Shown piece by piece: positions 8,280 through 17,008 of a stretch of 64,000 bases of DNA. Both the position numbers and the translations under genes were made by a program. Each line of letters begins with the position of its first letter. Within the stretch, counting starts at the first letter, position 1. Origin of the DNA: UBA7239 sp964509075 (GTDB lineage: Bacteria > Pseudomonadota > Gammaproteobacteria > Pseudomonadales > UBA7239); contig CAZDWC010000009.1 of assembly GCA_964509075.1 (NCBI GenBank), positions 1 to 64,000 on the forward strand, read 5' to 3'. The notes beneath the pieces are model-generated. The model was not told the origin of the DNA. It saw only the letters and a program-made list of their open reading frames with translations, and did not search any database.

Positions 8280-10025
8280 ATGAGTCAACAACCCGCTCTC
8301 TCTGCCTTTATATGGTCTGTGGCTGACCTGTTACGCGGTGATTACAGACAAAGCGAATATGGCAAAGTGATCCTGCCCTTTACTGTCCTGCGCCGTCTTG
8401 ATTGCGTACTGGAGTCCACCAAGGAGGCAGTGCTGGCCGAGTTCGCCGCCAAGCAGAAAGCCGATATCAACCCTGAGCCGTTCCTGTTACGCAAGGCGGG
8501 CCAGAGCTTTTACAACACCTCCCAGCTGGACATGAAGAAGCTGATGGGGGATCAGGATCACATCCGGGACAATCTCTGCAGCTACATCCAGTCCTTCTCC
8601 CCGGCGGTGCGCGACATCTTCGAGCGCTTCGATTTCTATACCCAGATCGAGCGCCTGCACAAGTGCGGTCTGCTCTACCTGGTGGCCGAGAAGTTCGCCG
8701 CCATCGACCTGCACCCGGATGCTGTCAGCAACAGCCAGATGGGTCACGTGTTTGAGGAACTGATCCGCAAGTTCGCCGAGATTTCCAACGAGACGGCCGG
8801 GGAGCACTTCACCCCGCGCGAAGTCATTCGCTTGATGGTCAATCTGCTGTTCATCGAGGATGACGAGGTGCTGGCCAAGCCGGGGGTGGTTCGCACCATC
8901 TATGACCCGACTGCCGGTACCGGCGGCATGCTCTCGGTGGCTGGGGAGCACCTCACCGACCTGAATCCGGATGCCCGCCTGACCATGTTCGGCCAGGAAC
9001 TGAACGACGAGTCCTTCGCCATCTGCAAGGCGGACATGCTGATCAAGGGCCAGGATGTCGGCAATATCATTCCCGGCAATACATTGTCGGACGATGGCCA
9101 CCCCCACAAGCATTTCGATTACATGTTGTCCAATCCTCCGTTTGGCGTGGAATGGAAAAAGGTAGAAAAAGAGATTCGTAAGGAACAGGAGCAGCAAGGT
9201 TTCAATGGTCGCTTTGGCCCCGGCCTGCCGCGTGTGTCAGACGGCTCGCTACTGTTCCTACTGCATCTGATCAGCAAGATGCGCCCAGCCAAAGACGGTG
9301 GTAGCCGTTTTGGTATCGTCCTGAATGGTTCACCTCTGTTTACCGGCGGGGCCGGTTCTGGCGAGAGCGAGATTCGCCGCTATGTATTGGAGCAGGATCT
9401 GGTAGAAGCCATCATCGGCTTGCCCGTCGATATGTTCTACAACACCGGCATCAGCACCTATGTCTGGATTCTGTCTAACCGCAAGCCGAAGGCGCGCAAG
9501 GGCAAGGTGCAGCTCATCGACGCCAGTGGCATGTGGCAGAAAATGCGCAAATCCCTGGGCAGCAAGCGCAAGGAATTGAGTGACGAGCATATTGCAGAGA
9601 TCACCCGTCTGTTCGGTGACTTCGTAGAATCGGAAAAAGACGGCAAGCCCATCAGCCGCATTTTCAAGACGGAAGATTTCGGCTACCGCACCATCACTGT
9701 CGAACGCCCGCTGCGCGATGAGGCCGGCGCGGTAGTGCTAGCCACCAAAGGTAAAACCAAGGGCAAGCCCATGACAGATAGCAGCTTGCGTGACACAGAG
9801 AACGTGCCACTGGCTGAAGATGTGGATGCCTACTTCAAGCGCGAGGTGCTGCCGCATGCCCCGGATGCCTGGATTGACCACGAAAAAACCAAGGTGGGCT
9901 ATGAGATTCCGTTCAACCGGCATTTCTATGTGTTCCAGCCGCCGCGCCCCTTGGCTGAAATCGACACCGATTTGAAGTTGGTGACTGACAGAATCAAGGC
10001 AATGATCGAGGGATTGAGTGCTTAA
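8280..10025 (+). CDS. hsdM: Type I restriction-modification DNA methyltransferase subunit HsdM
   Basis: A 581-aa N6-adenine methyltransferase. The N-terminal HsdM_N helical region (1-150) is followed by GEHFTPREV (174-182), the SAM motif DPTAGTGGM (209-217) and catalytic NPPFG (285-289). It works with HsdS for modification and with HsdS and HsdR for restriction. AAGGAAG precedes the ATG. hsdS and hsdR are 5 and 8 kb downstream, separated by accessory genes, which is unusual. A short decayed copy of its first codons sits after hsdR at 21,780. Confidence 0.96.
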   Translation: MSQQPALSAFIWSVADLLRGDYRQSEYGKVILPFTVLRRLDCVLESTKEAVLAEFAAKQKADINPEPFLLRKAGQSFYNTSQLDMKKLMGDQDHIRDNLCSYIQSFSPAVRDIFERFDFYTQIERLHKCGLLYLVAEKFAAIDLHPDAVSNSQMGHVFEELIRKFAEISNETAGEHFTPREVIRLMVNLLFIEDDEVLAKPGVVRTIYDPTAGTGGMLSVAGEHLTDLNPDARLTMFGQELNDESFAICKADMLIKGQDVGNIIPGNTLSDDGHPHKHFDYMLSNPPFGVEWKKVEKEIRKEQEQQGFNGRFGPGLPRVSDGSLLFLLHLISKMRPAKDGGSRFGIVLNGSPLFTGGAGSGESEIRRYVLEQDLVEAIIGLPVDMFYNTGISTYVWILSNRKPKARKGKVQLIDASGMWQKMRKSLGSKRKELSDEHIAEITRLFGDFVESEKDGKPISRIFKTEDFGYRTITVERPLRDEAGAVVLATKGKTKGKPMTDSSLRDTENVPLAEDVDAYFKREVLPHAPDAWIDHEKTKVGYEIPFNRHFYVFQPPRPLAEIDTDLKLVTDRIKAMIEGLSA

Positions 10026-10068
10026 TCTTCGCTATGCTCAAACGAAAATTATCACGCAAAGGTAAAAC

Positions 10069-11244
10069 ATGGATATTAAAAAAGTATTTAGGGGAATAAG
10101 TCAAAAGCTTCAAACTGACTTTGAGATATCCTCCGAAATAAAGCACCAAGGAAACAAGGGCACCTACCGTGAAAGCGCTTTGCGTGAATTTTTACTATCT
10201 GGTCGTCTTCCAAAAAGATTTGGCATAGGAACAGGAGAAATCATAGGGCCAACAAGAAATGTCTCCAAGCAAAGCGATTTGGTTATATACGACCAACTTG
10301 ATGGAATGTCTCTGGTCTATGATGACAACGTACAGATATATCCAATTGAATCAGTTTTTGGTGTCATAGAGGTAAAGTCACAACTTTCAAAAACAGAACT
10401 AATTAAATCTTTGGAGAATATAAAGTCAGTAAAATCGCTATGCCCAACTGAGTCAGTTACAAAAACAACAAATTCATTTATCAGCATGACATATCCAAGG
10501 CCAAAACCATTTGGCATTGTGTTTGCCTATTCTTTATCAAATAACTCGCTTGAGTCATTGCTAGACAATTTAAGAGAGTGGGAAAAAGAAAATAGTAAGG
10601 AGCATTGGCCAAATTTGGTTGTTGTTCTTGGTGAGGGGGTTCTTTATCACTATGGAGACGGAATGAAAAATTCTTCTCTATTTTCCAATGAGGAGATTTC
10701 CAAGGCGACTGGCCCATCGTATTTGGCATATAAAAAAGACACTTTGTTTCATTTTTATTCAACCCTAATTGATCTTTGTAGTGGAACCTCTTTAGGTCCC
10801 GTAAATTTGAAAAGGTACTTTGATCCAGCAGAGCAGTTGGGTAATTATGTTGTTAGAAACCATGATGGGATAATGCAGGATGGAAGTGACTCTTTGCATC
10901 GGCTTACCTTGGATTTTGTGGATAAGGTTGTGCAACATTGCAAAAAACAAGGGAAGACAACGCATAGGGAGCTATTTATAAAGCAAATGGGTGCTTTACC
11001 TCTTGGCATGGAAGATGATTATTTAAATTATGAGGTATATCACTATGATCCAGATGGCCTGCCTGGTATGCATGAAATTGAAAGCCCCATAGACTTTAGT
11101 GGTGGTCGCGCAGTGGCTACGAAAAAAATGCTCTCCCCAAGTCACTGGATTGAGGTAGATAGCGATGTATATTATTTTTCTTGGTGTTATGTCGAAAGCG
11201 ACTCAATTGAACCCATCGCTGGCTCTAGTAGCAAAGACCTATAG
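10069..11244 (+). CDS. DUF6602-type protein with nuclease-like N-terminal region
   Basis: A 391-aa protein that I recognise as DUF6602-like. Residues 37-103 hold an acidic pattern (E37, SDLVIYD at 69-75, and GVIEVKS with E101 and K103) resembling a PD-(D/E)XK nuclease fold. The C-terminal 200 residues are not assigned. AAAGGT lies 8 bases before the ATG. It is much more AT-rich than hsdM 43 bases upstream, indicating separate acquisition. An attC-like site begins 5 bases after the stop. Involvement in DNA cleavage is inferred. Confidence 0.7.
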   Translation: MDIKKVFRGISQKLQTDFEISSEIKHQGNKGTYRESALREFLLSGRLPKRFGIGTGEIIGPTRNVSKQSDLVIYDQLDGMSLVYDDNVQIYPIESVFGVIEVKSQLSKTELIKSLENIKSVKSLCPTESVTKTTNSFISMTYPRPKPFGIVFAYSLSNNSLESLLDNLREWEKENSKEHWPNLVVVLGEGVLYHYGDGMKNSSLFSNEEISKATGPSYLAYKKDTLFHFYSTLIDLCSGTSLGPVNLKRYFDPAEQLGNYVVRNHDGIMQDGSDSLHRLTLDFVDKVVQHCKKQGKTTHRELFIKQMGALPLGMEDDYLNYEVYHYDPDGLPGMHEIESPIDFSGGRAVATKKMLSPSHWIEVDSDVYYFSWCYVESDSIEPIAGSSSKDL

Positions 11245-11248
11245 TAGT

Positions 11249-11354
11249 GCATAACAAGTCACCTAAGGTGGTGGCGGAACAGCTGGATGCCTTCAGGTGG
11301 CGCTGCTTTGCATTGTCGTGCTGGTTTCAGTCGCCGTTTGGCTCGGCGTTAGGT
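11249..11354 (+). repeat. attC-like recombination site 1
   Basis: A 106-bp segment starts GCATAACAAG (R''-like) and ends GGCGTTAGGT (R'-like), the boundary pattern of integron attC sites, and immediately follows a stop codon as in gene cassettes. Internal pairing is weak by eye (for example GGCG/CGCC). The assignment depends on the end motifs and on the similar site at 12,747. Confidence 0.4.
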
Positions 11355-11412
11355 ATCACGAAATATATAATATTGACCATAAAATTCAAATGTTTTCGGG
11401 AGGGTGTATTAA

Positions 11413-12705
11413 ATGGGGACTGCCATAGAGCTCAGCATTGGTAATGTGTCCCTTTCATATTCCAAAAACTTCATGGGCGAAGATTACGGTTTCTTGTTTC
11501 AGGATGGTGATTTATTTCGCCGCAAGACGGAGGCGATAAATTACGGTTATTACGAAGAGCATCCAGAAGAACAGGAAGAGCTTGCCGAAGCTGAGGAAGT
11601 TTTTGCAAGGACACTTTCCCGCATTTTGCCTCGTCTTGATCTGCTTGGTTTCACGCTTGAAGCTGCACGCGCCGAATATCAAGCTGTGGTCGCGGAAGCG
11701 GTCGAGGTGGATGGTTATGTCAAGCCAGAAGAGCAAGGGGAAGAATATCTCTCATTTGAGGAATTCTGCAATTTAGCCTGCCGCTATCCCCTAAGCGATC
11801 TGAAAGACGGTTATATCGAGCATGAAACGCCAGATCGAGTCACGCTTTCACAGGGACGATTTTCTACTGATATCGGCGTATTTGAGGGGATACCAAAAAC
11901 CGATGATTCTGATTCTTATTGGTCAGAAGCTAGCTTTCTTTCTGCGAGAGTTTGCATTCTTAGTGCCGAGTCTATGCTTCAGGTTTTTGCCCTGAATCCT
12001 GCCAACGCTGAAGTTGAGGTCACATGGGCGTTTGGTCCTATTGTCCATGCCGGTTGGGTTCAGCGTGAGGCATTCCAGCCAGGCGCACGGAAAAAACAAA
12101 AAATTCTGATTGCAACCGAGGGTGCATCCGACTCGCGAATTATTCGGAGGTCGCTCGAAATCCTGCGCCCTGACGTGGCAGATTTTTTCAATTTCGTGGA
12201 TGTCGATGAAACCCATCATTTCTGGGGAACTGGCAATCTCGTAAAATTCGCAGAGGGGCTTTTGCGAATTGATATTCTCAACCAGGTCTTATTCGTTTTC
12301 GACAACGACGCTGAGGGCGTTGACGCTTTTCGCAAGCTCGAAAAACTTAATCTACCTGCTAACATGCGGGCGATGCTATTACCCGATCTTGAAGAACTTA
12401 GGGAGTTCGCCACTCGCGGTCCAGAAGGTATTGGCGTTTCTGATATCAATGGACGAGCCGCCGCGATTGAATGCTATCTCGACTTTCGTTTGGATCAATA
12501 TGCCGCCCCTCAAGTCACATGGAGCAACTTCAAAAAAGACATCGACGCATGGCATGGAGTGTTGGATTTCAAAGAATCCTATTCAAAACACTTCTACGCT
12601 CAGCCAGACAATCTGCTGCGAAATGGTAGCTACGATGTCTCTAAGCTCTTGAAATTAATTGATGCAGTTATCCAGCAGGCTGGGTTGGTAATCCCTGTGA
12701 TATGA
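11413..12705 (+). CDS. HEPN/Toprim-associated domain protein with C-terminal TOPRIM
   Basis: A 430-aa protein. The N-terminal ~215 residues resemble the HEPN/Toprim-associated domain (acidic, beginning GTAIELSIGNVSLSYSKN, with RLDLLGFTLE at 74-83). The C-terminal TOPRIM core has TEGASDS (235-241) and FDNDAEG (296-302), supplying the Glu and Asp-x-Asp metal ligands. A strong GGGAGG lies 9 bases before the ATG. It is flanked by two attC-like sites, so it could be a mobile gene cassette. A role as nuclease or defence effector is inferred from domain class and island context. Confidence 0.75.
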   Translation: MGTAIELSIGNVSLSYSKNFMGEDYGFLFQDGDLFRRKTEAINYGYYEEHPEEQEELAEAEEVFARTLSRILPRLDLLGFTLEAARAEYQAVVAEAVEVDGYVKPEEQGEEYLSFEEFCNLACRYPLSDLKDGYIEHETPDRVTLSQGRFSTDIGVFEGIPKTDDSDSYWSEASFLSARVCILSAESMLQVFALNPANAEVEVTWAFGPIVHAGWVQREAFQPGARKKQKILIATEGASDSRIIRRSLEILRPDVADFFNFVDVDETHHFWGTGNLVKFAEGLLRIDILNQVLFVFDNDAEGVDAFRKLEKLNLPANMRAMLLPDLEELREFATRGPEGIGVSDINGRAAAIECYLDFRLDQYAAPQVTWSNFKKDIDAWHGVLDFKESYSKHFYAQPDNLLRNGSYDVSKLLKLIDAVIQQAGLVIPVI

Positions 12706-12746
12706 GTGACTATCCTTGCTTTGCTCGCCGGGGCATCCCAGGTTAT

Positions 12747-12808
12747 GCCTAACAAGCGGCTCTAGGGGCTACAGGGTGCTCTACTCAGCCCCATAACGAG
12801 CGTTAAAA
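12747..12808 (+). repeat. attC-like recombination site 2
   Basis: GCCTAACAAG starts and GAGCGTTA ends a 57-60-bp imperfect palindrome with inner stem GGGGCT/AGCCCC and GCTC/GAGC outside it. This matches the R''-L''-loop-L'-R' layout and lower size limit of integron attC sites. It begins 41 bases after the HEPN/Toprim stop codon. The R' end GTTAAAA departs from the GTTRRRY consensus at its last base. Confidence 0.5.
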
Positions 12809-12832
12809 TTGGAAATATGGACTAAATAGTAA

Positions 12833-12860
12833 AAATAAGTAATATATACACTACTTATTT
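12833..12860. promoter_or_regulatory. 9-bp inverted repeat upstream of the DUF4143 ATPase gene
   Basis: AAATAAGTA (12833-12841) and TACTTATTT (12852-12860) are perfect inverted copies 10 bases apart, ending 13 bases before the ATG. The position suits an operator controlling the ATPase-hsdS operon. The AT content also suits a promoter region. Confidence 0.5.
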
Positions 12861-12873
12861 ACAGGTAACAGGT

Positions 12874-14322
12874 ATGGATATCCCCAAATCAGAGCTCTAT
12901 TCCGTATTGCAGGAGTTTAATCCCTGGTGGTCCAGCCAGGCATTGGCAGACCTGCCGGACTGGGAGCGGTCTGCGGTGGAGCAGGTGTGGCGCTGGACGC
13001 AGAACACGGATACCCGGCGCGCCCTGTTACTGAGTGGTGCCAGACAGGTGGGCAAGACCACCATTTTCCGCCAGACCGTGCGCCGCTTGCTGGCTGCCGG
13101 TACACCACCTACTAATATCCTCTATGCGACCTTCGACCACCCGTTACTGAAACTGGCTGGGCTGGAAAACACCCTGCGTGCGTGGGAGGAGTTATTTCCC
13201 CAGGTGCCGGGCAGTGGCCAGCGATGGTTGTTTCTCGACGAGATCCAGTACGTGCCGGATTGGCAAACCTGGGTGAAGCATCAGGTGGATTTCCAACCCA
13301 CCAATCGGGTGGCGATGACCGGCTCTGCCGATCCACTGCATACCGGCTCGAAGGAATCCGGTGTCGGGCGCTGGGAGACACTGCCAGTGGCCACACTCGC
13401 GTTTGCCGAATACCTGCGCCTGCGCAAAGTGGAGGTGCCGAAGCTGCCGGAGTTCCGTTCGCTGCGTGACCTGTTTGACTGGCGTGAAGCTGATTTCGTA
13501 CTCACGGCTCGGCAGGCCCGCCCGCTCACGGCACATTTTCATGAATACCTGTTGCGCGGCGGATTCCCGGAGCCGGCGCTCGCCAATGACCTGACCCGAT
13601 GCCAGCGCTTGTTGCGTGAAGACATTGTGGAAAAAGTGCTGAAGCGCGACATGACCGCCATCTACAACGTGCGGCGCGTGCTGGAAGTGGAAAAGATTTT
13701 TCTCTATCTCTGCTATCACGATGGCGGCATTCTCGACATCCCGACCCTTACCCAGCAGCTCGACGGTGTGAACCGCACGCTCGCGCTCAACTTCCTGGAT
13801 CTGTTTGAATCCACCCATTTGATTTACCGCCTCAAGCCGCACGGTTATGGCAAGGAAGTGCTGCGTGGTCGCGACAAAGTGTATCTGGCGGATGCTGCCT
13901 TGCCCGGTGCCATGATGTTACTGGGCCGTAAATTGCTGGAACAGCCGGAGCGGCTGGGTGCTGCGGTGGAAACAGCCTTTTTCAAGCATGTTTACACGCG
14001 GTTCTATGATCGTACACCGCAGTTTTCTTACTGGCAGGACAAGAAAAACCGCGATGTGGAAGTGGATCTGATTGCACAGATGGGTGAGCGCATTGTCCCG
14101 TTTGAAGTGAAATACCACGATGCCGAAGTGTCTGCCAAGCGGCTGAAAGGTTTGCGCCTGTTCATGGAGCAGCATCAGGTGGATGAAGGCTATGTGATTA
14201 CGCAGCGCTGGGAAGATTTCAAAATGTTCAGCGTGCCTTCTGCGCGCAGGGGCGAAGACAGCACTATTGGCCGCGTGGTTTCCATTCCCGCGCCACTCGC
14301 TTGTTACTGGTTATCTGCATGA
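12874..14322 (+). CDS. AAA ATPase with DUF4143 (ExeA/AAA_14 type)
   Basis: A 482-aa P-loop ATPase. Walker A is GARQVGKT (55-62) and Walker B LFLDEIQ (119-125). The C-terminal DUF4143 contains a restriction-endonuclease-like D-x-E...PFEVKYHD (about 390-415). Family members are common in islands and usually uncharacterised. The stop codon overlaps the start of the next gene (ATGA), beginning a chain of coupled genes that includes hsdS. That coupling suggests cooperation with the R-M complex, though it could simply be an inserted module. Confidence 0.85.
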   Translation: MDIPKSELYSVLQEFNPWWSSQALADLPDWERSAVEQVWRWTQNTDTRRALLLSGARQVGKTTIFRQTVRRLLAAGTPPTNILYATFDHPLLKLAGLENTLRAWEELFPQVPGSGQRWLFLDEIQYVPDWQTWVKHQVDFQPTNRVAMTGSADPLHTGSKESGVGRWETLPVATLAFAEYLRLRKVEVPKLPEFRSLRDLFDWREADFVLTARQARPLTAHFHEYLLRGGFPEPALANDLTRCQRLLREDIVEKVLKRDMTAIYNVRRVLEVEKIFLYLCYHDGGILDIPTLTQQLDGVNRTLALNFLDLFESTHLIYRLKPHGYGKEVLRGRDKVYLADAALPGAMMLLGRKLLEQPERLGAAVETAFFKHVYTRFYDRTPQFSYWQDKKNRDVEVDLIAQMGERIVPFEVKYHDAEVSAKRLKGLRLFMEQHQVDEGYVITQRWEDFKMFSVPSARRGEDSTIGRVVSIPAPLACYWLSA

Positions 14323-15098
14323 TGAGCCGCCACACACTGCCGGATGCTTGGCACCAATACATCCCTGCGCTGCATCAGGCACTGGTGCGCGGGGAGGATG
14401 AACTACTGTTCCCGCAACCGCTGGCGCGCATGGAACTGGAAGAAGCCTGTGCCGCGTGGAATACGCTGCATTACCTGTTTACCGGCCTGATGGGGTGGTC
14501 TTCCCCTGCACACGGGCTGGCATGGTGGTACAAGGCTGGCAAGCCGGTGGAATCGCCGCTGCTGAAGCTGGCGCGCAATACCTGGGATAAAGACGGCGAG
14601 CTGGATTACTACGCGGCGTGGGTATGGCGCAATGGTGCGCAACCGTTTGATCTGGACACCCTGACCACGGAGGCCATTGCACAGGCATCGCTGTATCCGG
14701 ATGAAGACTGGTGGCGGCAGATCAAGCGCCGTGGGCAAACATTGCGGCATGATCCGTTCTTCGGCGGCGGCAACAGCCTGCACCTGGGCAGTGTGCATGA
14801 TGTGGGTATTGATCCGGTGGAGCCGGAGGAAGATAGCGCCATCCTGCATCAGGAGAGGCTGCGTCGGCATGCGGTGTTGATTGCCAACTCGCTCACCACC
14901 TGGCGCACGGATCTCGCAGCACATGGCAGCAAACTACCTTCGCTGGGTGAGCGATCCTGGCATGTGGAGGTGTTTGACCGGCAATACGGTTTTATCGGGC
15001 AGTTTCGCCAGAGCCGCGTAACAGATCGCTGGTTTATGGGTCAGCACAGCGTTCATCTGCCGGGTTGCCTGAAGAACTTCAAGGAGTATGCAGCATGA
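14319..15098 (+). CDS. Unrecognised 259-aa protein coupled to hsdS
   Basis: I recognise no family. The protein is soluble, Trp-rich (WHQY, WNTLHY, GWSS, WWYKAGK, WWRQIKRRGQT, WRTDL) and has no clear catalytic motif. A polar segment around FFGGGNSLHLGSVHDVG is distinctive. The start at 14319 is chosen for the ATGA overlap with the ATPase stop; a second ATG at 14322 is also possible. Its stop overlaps the hsdS start in the same way. Fixed between an ATPase and hsdS, it may be an accessory R-M subunit. Confidence 0.75.
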   Translation: MMSRHTLPDAWHQYIPALHQALVRGEDELLFPQPLARMELEEACAAWNTLHYLFTGLMGWSSPAHGLAWWYKAGKPVESPLLKLARNTWDKDGELDYYAAWVWRNGAQPFDLDTLTTEAIAQASLYPDEDWWRQIKRRGQTLRHDPFFGGGNSLHLGSVHDVGIDPVEPEEDSAILHQERLRRHAVLIANSLTTWRTDLAAHGSKLPSLGERSWHVEVFDRQYGFIGQFRQSRVTDRWFMGQHSVHLPGCLKNFKEYAA

Positions 15099-16444
15099 GT
15101 TTTCCGCGTTATCCGGAATACAAAGACAGTGGCGTGGAATGGCTGGGAGAAGTGCCAGCGCATTGGGATGTGTGGCCATTTAAGTCTGTAATTGCTCGAA
15201 ACGACGGCGGCGTATGGGGTGTAGATCCAACAGGACAAGGTGACACATTGGTTTTGCGTTCAACAGAGCAAACCGTAGATGGGCGCTGGCAATTGGATGA
15301 TCCAGCATACCGTTCACTGACCGAATCTGAATGTGATAGTGCACTCCTTAAAACTGGAGACTTATTGCTGACAAAATCAAGTGGCAGCTCACTACATATA
15401 GGTAAAACAACTCTTGTTACAGAAGATATTGCTGCCCTGAATTGCTGTTATTCAAATTTCATGCAGCGCATCCGCTTAAACACAACTTTTATTCCTAAGC
15501 TGGCTTGGCATGTGCTGAATAATGAATTTGCAAGAAAGCAGTTTGATTTACTTTCCAATTCAACTACCGGACTAGCAAATCTTAACGGAACAATGATTGG
15601 TTTGATTTCATGCATTATTCCGCCGCTCGAAGAGCAAGCGGTTATCATCACTTTTCTTGACCACGAAACCGCCAAAATCGACGAGCTGATTTCTGAGCAG
15701 AAAAAACTGATCGCCCTGCTGAAAGAAAAGCGCCAGGCCGTTATTTCCCATGCCGTGACCAAGGGGCTTGATCCCAACGTCAAGATGAAAGATTCAGGAA
15801 TTGAGTGGCTGGGGGAAGTGCCTGGGCATTGGGAAGTAAGAACGGCTGCAAAAGCATCAACTAAAATAACCAATGGCTATGTAGGACCGACTCGTGACAT
15901 CTTAGTTCCTGATGGTGTGCCATACATACAAGCGACTCATATAAAAAAAGGTGTTGTAAATTTTGATGGTGGGTACTTTGTGACGGGAGATTGGAGTAAC
16001 TCCCATGCAAAATCAATCCTGAAAGAAGGAGATGTTCTTATAGTTCAGACAGGCGCCGGAACTGGTGATGTTGGTCTGGTTACAAAAAATGAAGAAGGCT
16101 TCAATTGCCATGCACTGATTATCATTGCACCAGATGCTACAAAATTGTCTGGCCCATATCTATCAGCCGTCCTTCAATCTTCATATGGTCGAGCGAAATT
16201 GAGCTCAATACAGACAGGTGCCATGCATCCACATCTTAACTGTGGCGAAGTAAAATTTGTTGATTTGCCTATTCCCCCTATTAATGAGCAAATAGATATT
16301 GTTCAGTACATAGATGTATTAGCTGAAAAGTTTGATTTGCTTACAACGGAAGCAGAAAAGGGCATTGAGCTACTCAAAGAAAGACGCAGCGCGCTGATTT
16401 CAGCTTCGGTTACGGGGAAGATTGATGTGAGGGGTGCTGCGTGA
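15095..16444 (+). CDS. hsdS: Type I restriction-modification specificity subunit HsdS
   Basis: A 449-aa protein with the two-fold HsdS plan. Each half starts with a near-identical motif (KDSGVEWLGEVPAHW near residue 10 and KDSGIEWLGEVPGHW near 232), followed by a divergent target-recognition domain and a conserved helix (EQKKLIALLKEKRQAVISHAVTKG and the C-terminal GIELLKERRSALISASVTG). AAGGAG lies 8 bases before the ATG, which overlaps the previous stop (ATGA). The AT-rich TRD2 (15,840-16,300) contrasts with GC-richer conserved regions, typical of TRD exchange. Confidence 0.96.
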   Translation: MSFPRYPEYKDSGVEWLGEVPAHWDVWPFKSVIARNDGGVWGVDPTGQGDTLVLRSTEQTVDGRWQLDDPAYRSLTESECDSALLKTGDLLLTKSSGSSLHIGKTTLVTEDIAALNCCYSNFMQRIRLNTTFIPKLAWHVLNNEFARKQFDLLSNSTTGLANLNGTMIGLISCIIPPLEEQAVIITFLDHETAKIDELISEQKKLIALLKEKRQAVISHAVTKGLDPNVKMKDSGIEWLGEVPGHWEVRTAAKASTKITNGYVGPTRDILVPDGVPYIQATHIKKGVVNFDGGYFVTGDWSNSHAKSILKEGDVLIVQTGAGTGDVGLVTKNEEGFNCHALIIIAPDATKLSGPYLSAVLQSSYGRAKLSSIQTGAMHPHLNCGEVKFVDLPIPPINEQIDIVQYIDVLAEKFDLLTTEAEKGIELLKERRSALISASVTGKIDVRGAA

Positions 16445-16935
16445 GCATCTCCCTGGATGACCTCAGCAGTCGCGCGATTGTTATTCGCAAGCAAATAGTG
16501 CGATCTGCTATTTCCGAACTGAAAGCGATGGAGCCCAGCGGTTTGGCTGGTGATGATGCCTGTCTCAAATCTGTATGGGAAGAAATCTGCGCACAGGTTC
16601 AAGGCGAAGAGTCGCCTGAATGGGATGTTTACATCCAGACAATCGAAACCATCATAGCGGCTGCTACGGAGGTAATTCAGCCTGAAGAAAAATGTGCGCT
16701 ATGGCTGTATACCGATGCCGGCGATCGCTGGCTTGATGACAACCTCCCAACCGGAATCAGCCAGATTGAAAGCCTGGTTTTCAACATCCATGACATAGCA
16801 AACGAATTAACCAGCCACGTGCTCTCTGCGGCGTCGGATTATGAAACCCCATCGCTGTATCGCTTCTTGCATGGAGAAGATGATGATTCTGAAGAATATG
16901 ATGAAGATGAATTTCTGGAAGATGATGAGGAATAA
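16441..16935 (+). CDS. Acidic unknown protein downstream of hsdS
   Basis: A 164-aa protein starting at GTG inside the hsdS stop (GTGA). I do not recognise a family. Residues 1-135 look helical. The last 20 residues are almost all Asp and Glu (EDDDSEEYDEDEF), like DNA-mimic or chaperone-like acidic tails. The tight coupling to hsdS makes an R-M accessory or modulating role plausible, but nothing in the sequence proves it. Confidence 0.75.
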   Translation: MSISLDDLSSRAIVIRKQIVRSAISELKAMEPSGLAGDDACLKSVWEEICAQVQGEESPEWDVYIQTIETIIAAATEVIQPEEKCALWLYTDAGDRWLDDNLPTGISQIESLVFNIHDIANELTSHVLSAASDYETPSLYRFLHGEDDDSEEYDEDEFLEDDEE

Positions 16936-17008
16936 CCTGTTGATGATCAGTAAATCAACGGAGATTACAGTGAATTCTGATACAGGAAAAATTTATTAAG
17001 GAAGTTTT

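Noticed and set aside
11247..11444. 65-aa plus-strand frame
   Set aside because: It lies almost wholly within the attC-like site and has no ribosome site or family match.
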